In this document: positions 25,593 to 37,733 of the stretch, one piece after another | Layout: each line of letters begins with the position of its first letter | How positions within the stretch are numbered: the stretch's first letter is position 1 | NCBI RefSeq assembly: GCF_041435495.1 | Contig: NZ_CP108644.1 | Location: 1,860,001 to 1,924,000, forward strand | Reading direction: 5' to 3' | From: Streptomyces sp. NBC_01116 | GTDB taxonomy: Bacteria; Actinomycetota; Actinomycetes; Streptomycetales; Streptomycetaceae | DNA: 64,000 bases | Position numbers and translations under genes: made by a program | Notes under the pieces: model-generated | What the model saw: the letters and a program-made list of their open reading frames with translations, nothing else | The model's database searches: none | What the model was told of the DNA's origin: nothing

Positions 25593-28304
25593 TCAGTGCG
25601 CGGCCGACTCCCAGTCCTTGCCGACGCCGACCGAGACGTCGAGCGGGGCGCGCAGCTCGACCGCGTGGGCCATCTCGTGGCGCAGGATCTCCTCCACCCG
25701 CTTCCGCTCGCCCTTCGCGATCTCCAGGACGATTTCGTCGTGGACCTGGAGCAGCATCCGCGAGGTCAGCCCGGCCTCGGTCAGCGCCCGGTCCACCCGC
25801 AGCATCGCCACCTTCACGATGTCCGCGGCCGTGCCCTGGATCGGGGCGTTCAGCGCCATCCGCTCGGCGGCCTCGCGGCGCTGGCGGTTGTCGCTGTTCA
25901 GGTCGGGAAGATAGCGGCGCCGGCCGAGGATCGTCTCCGTGTACCCGGTGGCCCTGGCCTCCTCGACGACCCGGTGGAGATAGTCCCGTACGCCGCCGAA
26001 CCGCTCGAAGTAGGTGTCCATCAGCACCCGGGCCTCGGCCGGGTCGATGTTCAGCTGCTGGGAGAGGCCGAACGCGGAGAGACCGTAGGCCAGGCCGTAG
26101 GACATGGCCTTGATCTTGCGGCGCATCTCCGCGTCGACCGCGTCCTTCTCCACGCCGAAGACCTGCGAGGCGACCGTGGTGTGGAGGTCCTCGCCGGAGG
26201 TGAACGCCTCGATCAGACCGGCGTCCTCGGAGAGGTGCGCCATCACCCGCAGCTCGATCTGGCTGTAGTCCGCCGTCATCAGCGTCTCGAAGCCCTCGCC
26301 GACGACGAAGCCCCGGCGGATCGCCCGGCCCTCGTCCGTGCGGACCGGGATGTTCTGCAGGTTGGGATCGGTGGAGGAGAGCCGGCCGGTCGCCGCCACC
26401 GTCTGGTTGAACGTGGTGTGGATCCGGCCGTCGGCGGCGATCGTCTTGACCAGGCCCTCGACGGTGACCCGCAGCTTGGCCTGCTCTCGGTGGCGCAGCA
26501 TCAGCACCGGCAGCTCGTGCTCGGTCTGCGCGGCCAGCCAGGCCAGCGCGTCCGCGTCCGTCGTGTATCCCGTCTTGGTCTTCTTCGTCTTCGGCAGGCC
26601 CAGCTCGCCGAAGAGGATCTCCTGGAGCTGCTTGGGCGATCCGAGGTTGAACTCACGGCCCACCGCCGCGTGCGCCTCCTTCACCGCCTGCTGCACGGTC
26701 CCCGCGAACTGCTGCTCCATCCCCTCCAGGTGGGCCCGGTCCGCGGCGATCCCGTGCCGCTCCAGACGGGCCAGGAGGATCGACGTCGGCAGCTCCATGT
26801 CGTGCAGCAGCTCCGCCGCGCCCACCTCCGTAAGACGGGTGGTGAACGCGTCGCCCAGGTCGAGCACGGCACGGGCCTGCGCCATCAGGGCGTCCTGCTC
26901 GGCCCGGTCGTCCGCGCCGAAGGCCAGCTGCCCGTCGGAGGCGGCGGCCGGGGCCAGCTCCCGGCCCAGATACTCCACGGCCAGCGCGTCCAGGGCGAAG
27001 GACCGGCGGCCCGGCTTCACCAGATACGCCGCGAGCGCGGTGTCCATCGCGACGCCTTCGAGCCGCCAGCCGTGCTCGGGGAAGACCCGCATCACGTTCT
27101 TCGCGTTGTGCAGGACCTTCGGGCGGGCCGGGTCCGAGACCCAGGCCGCGAACGCCTGCTCGTCGGCCTCCTCCAGCTGCGTCGGGTCCAGCCAGGCGGC
27201 GGCCCCGTCGGCGGCGGCGAGCGCGATCTCGGTGACCGTGCCGGCGCCCAGCGACCAGGTGTCCACCGTCATGACGCCGAGCGGCTGCGCGCCGTGCGCC
27301 TCCAGCCACGGGGCGACCTCGCCGGAGCCGAGCACGGCCCCGTCCAGCTCGATCCCGGCGGCGGGCGCGGGCGGCTCGGCCTCCGCCGCACCCGGATCGA
27401 CGGCGAGGAGGCGCTCGCGCAGGCTCGGGTTGCGGATCTCCAGTATGTCCAGGACACCGGTGACCGCCGTCCGGTCGTACGGGGCGCGCTCCAGCTCGGC
27501 CGGGGTCTTCGGCAGCTCCACGTCGCGGACCATCTCGGTCAGCACCCGGTTCATCTTCACCGCGTCCAGGTGGTCGCGGAAATTCTGCCCGGCCTTGCCC
27601 TTGACCTCTTCCGCCCGCTCGACCAGCTCGGCGAAGGAACCGAACTGGTTGATCCACTTCGCGGCCGTCTTCTCACCGACCCCGGGGATGCCGGGGAGGT
27701 TGTCCGACGGGTCGCCACGCAGGGCGGCGAAGTCCGGATACTGCTGGGGCGTGAGCCCGTACTTCTCGACGACCTTCTCCGGGGTGAACCGGGTCAGCTC
27801 GGAGACCCCCTTGGTGGGGTACAGCACGGTCACGTTCTCCGTGATCAGCTGGAAGGAGTCCCGGTCGCCGGTGACGATCAGCACCTCGAACCCGGCCGCC
27901 TCGGCCTGGGTCGCCAGCGTCGCGATGACGTCGTCCGCCTCGAAACCGTCGACCGCGAACCGGTCCGCGTGCATCGCGTCCAGCAGCTCGCCGATCAGCT
28001 CGACCTGCCCCTTGAACTCGTCGGGGGTCTTGGAGCGGTTCGCCTTGTACTCCGGGAACTCCTGCGCCCGCCAGGTCTTGCGGGACACGTCGAACGCCAC
28101 CGCGAAGTGCGTGGGCGCCTCGTCACGCAGGGTGTTCGCCAGCATCGACATGAAGCCGTACACGGCGTTCGTCGGCTGCCCCACCGCCGTCGTGAAATTC
28201 TCCGCGGGCAGGGCGAAGAACGCCCGGTACGCCAGGGAGTGCCCGTCCATGAGGAGCAGGCGCGGTCGGTTGTCTGCCGTCTTCTTCGATGCCGTCTCAG
28301 CCAC
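25593..28304 (-). CDS. polA: DNA polymerase I
   Basis: Repair and Okazaki-fragment polymerase, 903 residues from GTG 28304 (MAETASKKTADNRPRLLL). The 5'-3' exonuclease domain occupies about residues 1-300 (LMDGHSLAYRAFFALP, DGFEADDVIATLA, GDPSDNLPGIPGVGEKTA). The middle exonuclease-like domain lacks the usual DxE proofreading motif (MTVDTWSLG), so 3'-5' activity is probably absent, as is known for actinobacterial Pol I. Polymerase motifs are A DYSQIELRVMAHLS, B RRKIKAMSYGLAYG and C LQVHDEIVLE, all intact. Motif B has Tyr where E. coli has Phe762. The gene is monocistronic, facing a strong terminator. Confidence 0.97.
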   Translation of the reverse strand: MAETASKKTADNRPRLLLMDGHSLAYRAFFALPAENFTTAVGQPTNAVYGFMSMLANTLRDEAPTHFAVAFDVSRKTWRAQEFPEYKANRSKTPDEFKGQVELIGELLDAMHADRFAVDGFEADDVIATLATQAEAAGFEVLIVTGDRDSFQLITENVTVLYPTKGVSELTRFTPEKVVEKYGLTPQQYPDFAALRGDPSDNLPGIPGVGEKTAAKWINQFGSFAELVERAEEVKGKAGQNFRDHLDAVKMNRVLTEMVRDVELPKTPAELERAPYDRTAVTGVLDILEIRNPSLRERLLAVDPGAAEAEPPAPAAGIELDGAVLGSGEVAPWLEAHGAQPLGVMTVDTWSLGAGTVTEIALAAADGAAAWLDPTQLEEADEQAFAAWVSDPARPKVLHNAKNVMRVFPEHGWRLEGVAMDTALAAYLVKPGRRSFALDALAVEYLGRELAPAAASDGQLAFGADDRAEQDALMAQARAVLDLGDAFTTRLTEVGAAELLHDMELPTSILLARLERHGIAADRAHLEGMEQQFAGTVQQAVKEAHAAVGREFNLGSPKQLQEILFGELGLPKTKKTKTGYTTDADALAWLAAQTEHELPVLMLRHREQAKLRVTVEGLVKTIAADGRIHTTFNQTVAATGRLSSTDPNLQNIPVRTDEGRAIRRGFVVGEGFETLMTADYSQIELRVMAHLSEDAGLIEAFTSGEDLHTTVASQVFGVEKDAVDAEMRRKIKAMSYGLAYGLSAFGLSQQLNIDPAEARVLMDTYFERFGGVRDYLHRVVEEARATGYTETILGRRRYLPDLNSDNRQRREAAERMALNAPIQGTAADIVKVAMLRVDRALTEAGLTSRMLLQVHDEIVLEIAKGERKRVEEILRHEMAHAVELRAPLDVSVGVGKDWESAAH

Positions 28305-28345
28305 GCCCCCGATCCTGCCACGGCCCACTGACAATCCGGACCGGG

Positions 28346-28365
28346 CACGGCCTTGCGCGGCCGTG
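28346..28365. promoter_or_regulatory. Inverted repeat in the divergent polA/oxidoreductase promoter region
   Basis: CACGGCC (28346-28352), six bases, GGCCGTG (28359-28365) lies midway between the GTG of polA and the ATG at 28433. It could be an operator or a leader hairpin; no regulator is indicated. Confidence 0.4.
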
Positions 28366-28432
28366 ACAGGATCGATGGTGAGGACATGCACCACCTCGCC
28401 ACGCGGAAGAGCGCTCGAAGGGGAGCAGCATC

Positions 28433-30730
<2,298 letters not shown>

Positions 30731-30802
30731 GCGTTCGCTCAGCCGTCTGATAGGAACAGTGCAGACAGCAACGAACGAGCGCACCGAAACGGAGCCGGAC
30801 CC

Positions 30803-31273
30803 ATGGGCGAGCACACCGCACCCCTCTTCCCGCAGGAAGTCATCGACGAGTACGCGGCACTCGGCGTCGACCTGCCCGCCCTCTTCTCCGCCGGCCACCT
30901 CGGCGAACGCATGGGCGTGACCATCGTGGAGGCCTCCGCGGACCGCGTCGTCGGCACCATGCCCGTCGAGGGCAACACCCAGCCCTACGGCCTCCTGCAC
31001 GGCGGCGCCTCCGCCGTCCTCGCCGAAACCCTCGGCTCCATCGGCTCCATGCTCCACGGGGGAGCCTCCAAGCTCGCCGTCGGCGTCGACCTCAACTGCA
31101 CCCACCACCGGGGCGTCCGCAACGGCCTCGTCACCGGCGTCGCCACCCCCGTCCACCAGGGCCGCTCCACCGCCACCTACGAGATCGTCATCACCGACGA
31201 ACAGGACAAGCGGGTCTGCACCGCGCGCCTCACCTGCCTCCTCCGCGACACCCCCCGGCCCGAAGCGGGCTGA
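30803..31273 (+). CDS. Hotdog-fold PaaI-type thioesterase
   Basis: A 156-residue single hotdog domain, probably an acyl-CoA thioesterase. The signature helix is QPYGLLHGGASAVLAETLGS (residues about 60-79), whose His-Gly-Gly and following Glu form the active site. Strands ERMGVTIVEASADRVVGTMP and VGVDLNCTHHRGV follow, with VTGVATPVHQGRSTATYEI at the dimer interface. Upstream at 30749-30755 is TGATAGG, a possible -10 region. GGAG lies before the ATG. It stands 72 bases after the oxidoreductase and ends before a terminator hairpin. Substrate unknown, perhaps an aromatic-CoA. Confidence 0.9.
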   Translation: MGEHTAPLFPQEVIDEYAALGVDLPALFSAGHLGERMGVTIVEASADRVVGTMPVEGNTQPYGLLHGGASAVLAETLGSIGSMLHGGASKLAVGVDLNCTHHRGVRNGLVTGVATPVHQGRSTATYEIVITDEQDKRVCTARLTCLLRDTPRPEAG

Positions 31274-31888
31274 CCCCCACCCCGCCAACCCCCTCCCCCA
31301 CAGCGCGAAACCGCCTGCCCGGCCAGAATCACACCCTGTGCATTCCGGCCGGGCAGTGTCATTTCCCCACCAAAGAACGACAGTTGGCCAACACACTCGG
31401 TCAACTTCCTTGACGGCAAGCCGCGTTCCATGAGCCACTCAGCAGCCACATCAGCCCCCGCGGCCCCGCCGCCCCGGGCACCGATGTAACACTGCGTAAC
31501 GTACGGGAAATGCGGAATCCGGCCGCGCCCCCCGACCGCCGGCACCCGGGGAGCTTCGCCCTGCCCGCGGCCGCCACCGAACGGCGTCAGCACCAAGATC
31601 ACCCCAAGCCCCTTAGCAGAGCTGCGCGTTCTCACCATGTGGTCGCTCCGCACTCCAGGCGAAACCGCCACATGTCCTCACAGGAACCTCAAGCCTTGCT
31701 CAAGGGCATAACAAGAGAGTCACATCCGCCGCCGACCGGTCCCGGTGGCCCCCGGCTGCGCTTAGAGTCACGGCCAGTCACCGCGCCGCCGGGCGCGTCT
31801 GCTGCACGGCCCTGTACCAACCCAGTACGGCCCGGCGATCGTCACGGCACCTCAAGCAGAGGAGGCCGCGCCAGGGAAAGGACCTTTC
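31274..31888 (+). other. Long leader/intergenic region upstream of the liv operon
   Basis: 615 bases without a convincing gene. The first 80 bases contain the thioesterase terminator (31315-31356). A good Streptomyces-type -10, TAGAGT, stands at 31763-31768, about 120 bases before livK, with no clear -35. The stretch is less GC-rich than its surroundings around 31380-31520 and 31610-31730, as expected of a control region. No recognised riboswitch was seen, though an amino-acid-responsive leader cannot be excluded. Confidence 0.5.
31315..31356 (+). terminator. Terminator hairpin after the thioesterase gene
   Basis: CTGCCCGGCCAGAAT (31315-31329) pairs with ATTCCGGCCGGGCAG (31342-31356) with one A-C mismatch. 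The loop CACACCCTGTG closes further by CACA/TGTG, giving an almost continuous 19-bp stem. Confidence 0.82.
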
Positions 31889-33118
31889 GTGCGACACCGT
31901 TCTTTGCTCATACTCACCGCAGTGCTCACCACCGGAGCACTCACCCTCACCGCCTGCGGTTCGCGCGACGACAGCAAGAACAGCGGCGGCGGCGACGGCG
32001 GCAACCAGACGGTCGTCATCGGCCTCGACGCCCCGCTCACCGGCGACCTGTCCGCCCTCGGCCTCGGCATCAAGAACTCCGCCGACCTCGCCGTCAAGAC
32101 GGCGAACAAGGAAAAGACCGTCCCCGGCATCACCTTCAAGCTGGAAGCACTCGACGACCAGGCCCAGCCCTCCGTCGGCCAGCAGAACGCCGTCAAGCTC
32201 ATCGACACCAAAGAGGTCCTCGGTGTCGTCGGCCCGCTGAACTCCGGCGTCGCCCAGTCGATGCAGAAGCCGCTCAACGACGCCAAGCTCACCCAGGTCT
32301 CCCCAGCCAACACCGGCACCGAGCTGACCCAGGGCAACGCCTGGAAGGCCGGCGACAAGAAGCGCCCCTACGCGTCCTACTTCCGCACCGCCACCACGGA
32401 CCAGATCCAGGGCGCCTTCGCGGCCAAGTACCTCTTCGAGACCGCGAAGATCAAGGACGTCTACCTCATCGACGACCAGAAGCCCTACGGCGCCGGACTC
32501 GCCGCCTCCTTCAAGGCCACGTTCACCGAGCTCGGCGGCAAGATCGTCGGCACCGACCACGTGAACCCCGAGGACCGCGACTTCAACTCCGTCGCCACCA
32601 AGGTCAAGAGCTCCAAGGCCAAGGCCGTCTACTACGGCGGCGAGTACCCCGCCGGCGCCCCGCTGAGCCAGCAGATCAAGGACAGCGTCAAGATCCCCTT
32701 CATGGGCGGCGACGGCATGTACAGCGCCGACTTCATCAAGCTCAACAAGAAGGCCGAAGGCGACATCGCCACCTCCGTCGGCAAGCCCGTCGAGGAGCTG
32801 GAGTCCGCCAAGAAGTTCATCGCGGACTACAAGACGGCCGGCTACAAGGACGCCTACGAGGCCTACGGCGGCGGCACCTACGACGCCACCTGGTCCATCA
32901 TCGAGGCCGTCAAGATCGTCGCCGCCGAGAACGACGGCAAGATCCCCGCTGAGGACGGCCGCGCCAAGGTCCTCGAAGCCATGGCCAAGGTCAAGTTCGA
33001 GGGCGTCACCGGCCCCGTCTCCTTCGACGAGTTCGGCGACACCACCAACACCCTGATGACCGCCTACCAGGTCACCGGCGGCAAGTGGGTCTCCAAGATC
33101 AGCGGCACCGTCGAGTAA
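31889..33118 (+). CDS. livK: Branched-chain amino acid ABC transporter, substrate-binding lipoprotein
   Basis: A 409-residue solute receptor of the leucine/isoleucine/valine system. The lipoprotein signal peptide ends in LTLTAC with acylated Cys23, then a Gly/Ser/Asp linker. The periplasmic-binding-protein type 1 fold follows: VVIGLDAPLTGDLSALGLGI, LEALDDQAQPSVGQQNAVKL, VVGPLNSGVAQSMQKPL, YFRTATTDQIQGAFAAKYLF, AVYYGGEYPAGAPLSQQI. The start is GTG at 31889 after GAAAGGAC. It leads the livKHMGF operon and is separated from livH by a hairpin that would let it be made in excess. Confidence 0.95.
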   Translation: MRHRSLLILTAVLTTGALTLTACGSRDDSKNSGGGDGGNQTVVIGLDAPLTGDLSALGLGIKNSADLAVKTANKEKTVPGITFKLEALDDQAQPSVGQQNAVKLIDTKEVLGVVGPLNSGVAQSMQKPLNDAKLTQVSPANTGTELTQGNAWKAGDKKRPYASYFRTATTDQIQGAFAAKYLFETAKIKDVYLIDDQKPYGAGLAASFKATFTELGGKIVGTDHVNPEDRDFNSVATKVKSSKAKAVYYGGEYPAGAPLSQQIKDSVKIPFMGGDGMYSADFIKLNKKAEGDIATSVGKPVEELESAKKFIADYKTAGYKDAYEAYGGGTYDATWSIIEAVKIVAAENDGKIPAEDGRAKVLEAMAKVKFEGVTGPVSFDEFGDTTNTLMTAYQVTGGKWVSKISGTVE

Positions 33119-33164
33119 CCACCGGCCGGGCACCGCCCCCGCCACCACCACACAAAGCAACCAG

Positions 33165-33199
33165 ACCGCGCGGGAGCGCTACGAGCCCTCCCGCGCGGT
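33165..33199 (+). terminator. Intercistronic hairpin between livK and livH
   Basis: Perfect 12-bp stem ACCGCGCGGGAG (33165-33176) / CTCCCGCGCGGT (33188-33199), 11-base loop, no T-run. As the operon continues 34 bases downstream, it is likely a partial terminator or an mRNA-stabilising 3' end for livK. Confidence 0.78.
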
Positions 33200-33232
33200 G
33201 CCATATCCGAACCACTCCACGGAGGCCCTGCG

Positions 33233-34162
33233 GTGAACGAACTGCCGCAACAGCTGGCCAATGGACTCATCCTCGGCGCGATGTACGGTCTCATCGCGAT
33301 CGGTTACACGATGGTCTACGGAATCATCCAGCTCATCAACTTCGCGCACGGCGAGATCTTCATGATCGGGGGCTTCGGAGCCCTCACGGTCTACCTCGGG
33401 CTTCCGTCCGGATTCTCCCTCATAGCCGCGATACCCCTCATGATCGTCGGCGGCGTCATAGCCGCCGTCGCCATCAGCATGGCCGCCGAGCGCTTCGCCT
33501 ACCGGCCCCTGCGCGGCGGACCACGCCTGGCACCACTCATCACGGCCATCGGGCTCTCCCTCGCCCTCCAGCAAGCGGTGTGGATGTGGTACCCCGACGC
33601 CACCAAGGACCGCTCCTTCCCCCAGTTCGAAGGCGAAGCCTTCGACATCCTCGGCGCCACCATCCAGCGCGGCGACATCTTCGTCCTCGTCGTGGCCCCC
33701 CTGTGCATGCTCGCCCTCGGACTCTTCGTCTCCAAGACCCGGTCCGGCCGCGGCATGCAGGCCACCTCCCAGGACCCCGACACCGCCAAGCTCATGGGCA
33801 TCAACACCGACCGCATCATCGTCATGGCCTTCGCCATCGGTGCCGCGTTCGCCGCCGTCGCCGCCGTCGCCTACGGGCTCAAGAACGGCCAGATCGGCTT
33901 CCGCATGGGCTTCATCATGGGCCTCAAGGCCTTCACCGCGGCCGTCCTCGGCGGCATCGGCAACATCTACGGCGCCATGCTCGGCGGCATCGTCCTCGGC
34001 GTCGCCGAAGCCCTCGCCACCGGCTACATGAGCGAAGTCCCCGGCATGGAACTCTTCGGCGGCGGCGCCTGGAAGGACGTGTGGGCCTTCGCGCTCCTCA
34101 TCATCGTCCTCCTCGTACGCCCCCAGGGCCTGCTCGGCGAACGCGTCGCGGATCGGGCGTGA
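33233..34162 (+). CDS. livH: Branched-chain amino acid ABC transporter permease LivH
   Basis: A 309-residue integral membrane permease of about eight helices. The conserved start is ELPQQLANGLILGAMYGLIA, then IQLINFAHGEIFMIGGFGA, the LivH hallmark. The EAA-like loop that contacts the ATPases is RGMQATSQDPDTAKLMGIN, and GLKAFTAAVLGGIGNIYGAM is the last conserved segment. The start is GTG at 33233 with GGAGG upstream. The stop overlaps the livM start (TGATG). Confidence 0.95.
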   Translation: MNELPQQLANGLILGAMYGLIAIGYTMVYGIIQLINFAHGEIFMIGGFGALTVYLGLPSGFSLIAAIPLMIVGGVIAAVAISMAAERFAYRPLRGGPRLAPLITAIGLSLALQQAVWMWYPDATKDRSFPQFEGEAFDILGATIQRGDIFVLVVAPLCMLALGLFVSKTRSGRGMQATSQDPDTAKLMGINTDRIIVMAFAIGAAFAAVAAVAYGLKNGQIGFRMGFIMGLKAFTAAVLGGIGNIYGAMLGGIVLGVAEALATGYMSEVPGMELFGGGAWKDVWAFALLIIVLLVRPQGLLGERVADRA

Positions 34163-36009
34163 TGACCATGACGATCAACACCACCGAGACCACCCCGGTC
34201 ATCCCCGTCCCCACCACAGCCGCCCGCGCGGCCACCGTCGCCGGTGCCGCGCTCACGGTCGTCTCCACCTTCCTCGCCTGGACCTACACCGACGCCTTCC
34301 CCGGCGACCTCACCGTCTACGGATACCCCGGCGGCCTCCAGGTCCTCACCCTCATCAGCGCACTGCTGACCCTCCTCTTCGCCACCGCCGGCTACGGCGT
34401 ACGAGGACTCGGCTGGCTCAATCCCGCCGGCGGCAACAACTCCACCTTCTTCGTCGCCCTCGGCACCTTCGCCACCACCTGGTTCACCACCATCGCCATC
34501 GCCGCGGAACTCGGCGGACTGGCCAACCTCGAACCCGGCGGCTTCGTCGCCATGGCGGCCTCACTCCTCACGGTGATCGCCTCCCTCGGCCTGCCGCTCG
34601 ACCGGCACACCAAGGAATCCCAGCCCCAGTTCAGCTGGCCCGCCTTCATCGGCCTCACCATCGTCACCGGGCTGATCACCTACCCGCTCTGGCGCTACAT
34701 CCGCCTCGGCCCCAACCCCCGCGAGATCCGGCGCGCCAAGGAACTCCCCAACTGGGCCGAGATCCTCATCATCGCCGGAGCCTTCGGCGTCGCCCTCCAC
34801 GTCTTCACGTACGGCATCGACACCGAGTACGCCGAACTCTTCATCGGCTACATCATCAGCGTCGCGTTCGGCTTCACCGCCCTCACCCGGGCCGGGCTCA
34901 TCGCCCGCATCACCCGGCTGACCACGAAGCACCGCAACGTCACACTCGCCGCCGCACTCATCGCGGCGTTCTGCTTCCCCTTCACCCAGCAGAACGAGCA
35001 GTACGCCCTCATCGGCGCGAACATCCTCATCTTCGCGACCGTCGCGCTCGGCCTCAACGTCGTCGTCGGCCTCGCCGGCCTCCTCGACCTCGGATACGTC
35101 GCCTTCCTCGGCGTCGGCGCCTACGCCGCCGCCCTGGTCTCCGGCTCCCCGCTCTCCCCGGTCGGCGTCCAGTTCCCCTTCTGGGCCGCCGTCCTCACGG
35201 GCGCCGCGGCCTCCCTGGTCTTCGGCGTCGTCATCGGCGCCCCGACCCTGCGACTGCGCGGCGACTACCTCGCCATCGTCACCCTCGGATTCGGTGAGAT
35301 CTTCCGGCTCACCGTCAACGCCCTCAACGGCGTCAGCGGACCGGACCTCACCAACGGCTCCCAGGGCATCCCGAGCATCCCCGACCTCAACCTCTTCGGC
35401 TTCGACTTCGGCGTCAGCCACGACATCGCCGGATTCACCCTCGGCAGGTCGGCCAACTACTACCTGCTGATGCTCGTCTTCACCGCCGTCGTCGTCCTGG
35501 TCTTCCGACGCTCCGGAGAATCCCGCATCGGCCGCGCCTGGGTCGCCATCCGCGAGGACGAGACCGCCGCCACCGCCATGGGCATCAACGCCTTCCGGCT
35601 CAAGCTGCTCGCCTTCGCCCTCGGCGCCACCCTCGCCGGACTCGCCGGTACCGTCCAGGCCCACGTCTCCTACACCGTGACGCCCGAGCAGTACCAGTTC
35701 GCCGGCTCGGTGCCCCCGAACTCCGCCTTCCTCCTCGCCGCCGTCATCCTCGGCGGCATGGGAACCCTCAGCGGACCCCTCGTCGGCGCCGCACTGCTCT
35801 ACCTCATCCCGGCCAAGCTGCAGTTCATGCAGGACTACCAGCTCTTCCTCTTCGGCATCGCGCTCATCCTCCTGATGCGCTTCCGCCCCGAAGGGCTCGT
35901 CGCCGACCGCAGGAAGCAGCTCGAATTCCACGAGACCGGCCAACTCGACGTCCCACCGGACGTCCCACTCACCGACCAGGCCGCCGGCACCACGAAGGCG
36001 GGGGCGTGA
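34162..36009 (+). CDS. livM: Branched-chain amino acid ABC transporter permease LivM, with N-terminal extension
   Basis: A 615-residue permease. The canonical LivM part starts near residue 260 (ALIGANILIFATVALGLNVV, GLAGLLDLGYVAFLGVGAYA, LRLRGDYLAIVTLGFGEIFR, the EAA-like loop RAWVAIREDETAATAMGIN, ILGGMGTLSGPLVGAALL). The first roughly 250 residues are an extra membrane region with about six helices (AATVAGAALTVVSTFLAWTY; GGLQVLTLISALLTLLFATA) which ordinary LivM of about 300-400 residues lacks. Similar long forms occur in Streptomyces. ATG at 34162 overlaps the livH stop. The role of the extension is unknown. Confidence 0.93.
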   Translation: MTMTINTTETTPVIPVPTTAARAATVAGAALTVVSTFLAWTYTDAFPGDLTVYGYPGGLQVLTLISALLTLLFATAGYGVRGLGWLNPAGGNNSTFFVALGTFATTWFTTIAIAAELGGLANLEPGGFVAMAASLLTVIASLGLPLDRHTKESQPQFSWPAFIGLTIVTGLITYPLWRYIRLGPNPREIRRAKELPNWAEILIIAGAFGVALHVFTYGIDTEYAELFIGYIISVAFGFTALTRAGLIARITRLTTKHRNVTLAAALIAAFCFPFTQQNEQYALIGANILIFATVALGLNVVVGLAGLLDLGYVAFLGVGAYAAALVSGSPLSPVGVQFPFWAAVLTGAAASLVFGVVIGAPTLRLRGDYLAIVTLGFGEIFRLTVNALNGVSGPDLTNGSQGIPSIPDLNLFGFDFGVSHDIAGFTLGRSANYYLLMLVFTAVVVLVFRRSGESRIGRAWVAIREDETAATAMGINAFRLKLLAFALGATLAGLAGTVQAHVSYTVTPEQYQFAGSVPPNSAFLLAAVILGGMGTLSGPLVGAALLYLIPAKLQFMQDYQLFLFGIALILLMRFRPEGLVADRRKQLEFHETGQLDVPPDVPLTDQAAGTTKAGA

Positions 36010-36013
36010 CCAC

Positions 36014-36939
<926 letters not shown>

Positions 36940-36943
<4 letters not shown>

Positions 36944-37656
36944 CCGCACTGCTAGAGGTCGAAGACCTCCGGGTCGCCTACGGCAAGATCGAAGCGGTCA
37001 AGGGCATCTCCTTCACCGTCGACGCCGGCCAGGTCGTCACCCTCATCGGCACCAACGGCGCGGGCAAGACCACCACGCTGCGCACCCTCTCCGGACTGCT
37101 CAAGCCGCTCAGCGGCCGCATCCTCTTCGAGGGCAAGCCGCTGGCCAACATCCCCGCCCACAAGATCGTCTCCCTGGGCATCGCCCACTCCCCCGAGGGC
37201 CGCCACATCTTCCCCCGGCTGACGATCACCGAGAACCTCCTCCTCGGCGCCTACCTCCGCAACGACAAGGCAGGCATCGAGAAGGACGTCCAGCGCGCCT
37301 ACGACCTCTTCCCCATCCTCGGGGAACGCCGGAAGCAGGCCGCGGGCACCCTCTCGGGCGGAGAACAGCAGATGCTCGCCATGGGACGCGCCATGATGTC
37401 CCAGCCCAAGCTGCTCATGCTCGACGAGCCCTCGATGGGACTCTCCCCGATCATGATGCAGAAGATCATGGAGACCATCGTCGAGCTCAAGGCGTCGGGC
37501 ACCACGATCCTGCTCGTCGAGCAGAACGCCCAGGCCGCCCTGTCCCTCGCGGACCAGGGTCACGTCATGGAGGTCGGCAAGATCGTCCTCTCCGGCCCGG
37601 GCTCGGACCTGCTCCACGACGAGTCGGTCCGCAAGGCCTACCTCGGCGAGGACTGA
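36940..37656 (+). CDS. livF: Branched-chain amino acid ABC transporter ATP-binding protein LivF
   Basis: A 238-residue ABC ATPase, normal length. Walker A is LIGTNGAGKTTTLRTLSG (about 34-51), the Q-loop region IAHSPEGRHIFPRLTITENL (LivF type), the signature GTLSGGEQQMLAMGRAM, Walker B LLMLDEPSMGLSP, and the H-loop here ends VEQNAQAALSLAD (Gln-Asn, as usual for LivF). It pairs with LivG to energise uptake through LivHM. It is the last gene of the operon, followed by a strong terminator. Confidence 0.96.
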
Positions 37657-37672
37657 CGCCCCTGCCGTACGC

Positions 37673-37712
37673 GAGAGGCCCGCACCCCGATCCTCCGGGG
37701 TGCGGGCCTCTC
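37673..37712. terminator. Strong terminator of the liv operon and the ANTAR gene
   Basis: Perfect 17-bp stem GAGAGGCCCGCACCCCG (37673-37689) / CGGGGTGCGGGCCTCTC (37696-37712), 6-base loop, between convergent genes. Confidence 0.92.
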
Positions 37713-37733
37713 GTCCTCGTTCCGTGTACGCGG

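Noticed and set aside
25596..28331. A 911-residue plus-strand frame opposite polA
   Set aside because: Antisense shadow; it has no recognisable domain and polA is intact on the other strand.
31889..33118. A 480-residue Arg-rich frame overlapping livK in another phase (31510-32952)
   Set aside because: Arg/Pro/His-rich translation without domains; livK has a lipobox and a full binding-protein fold.
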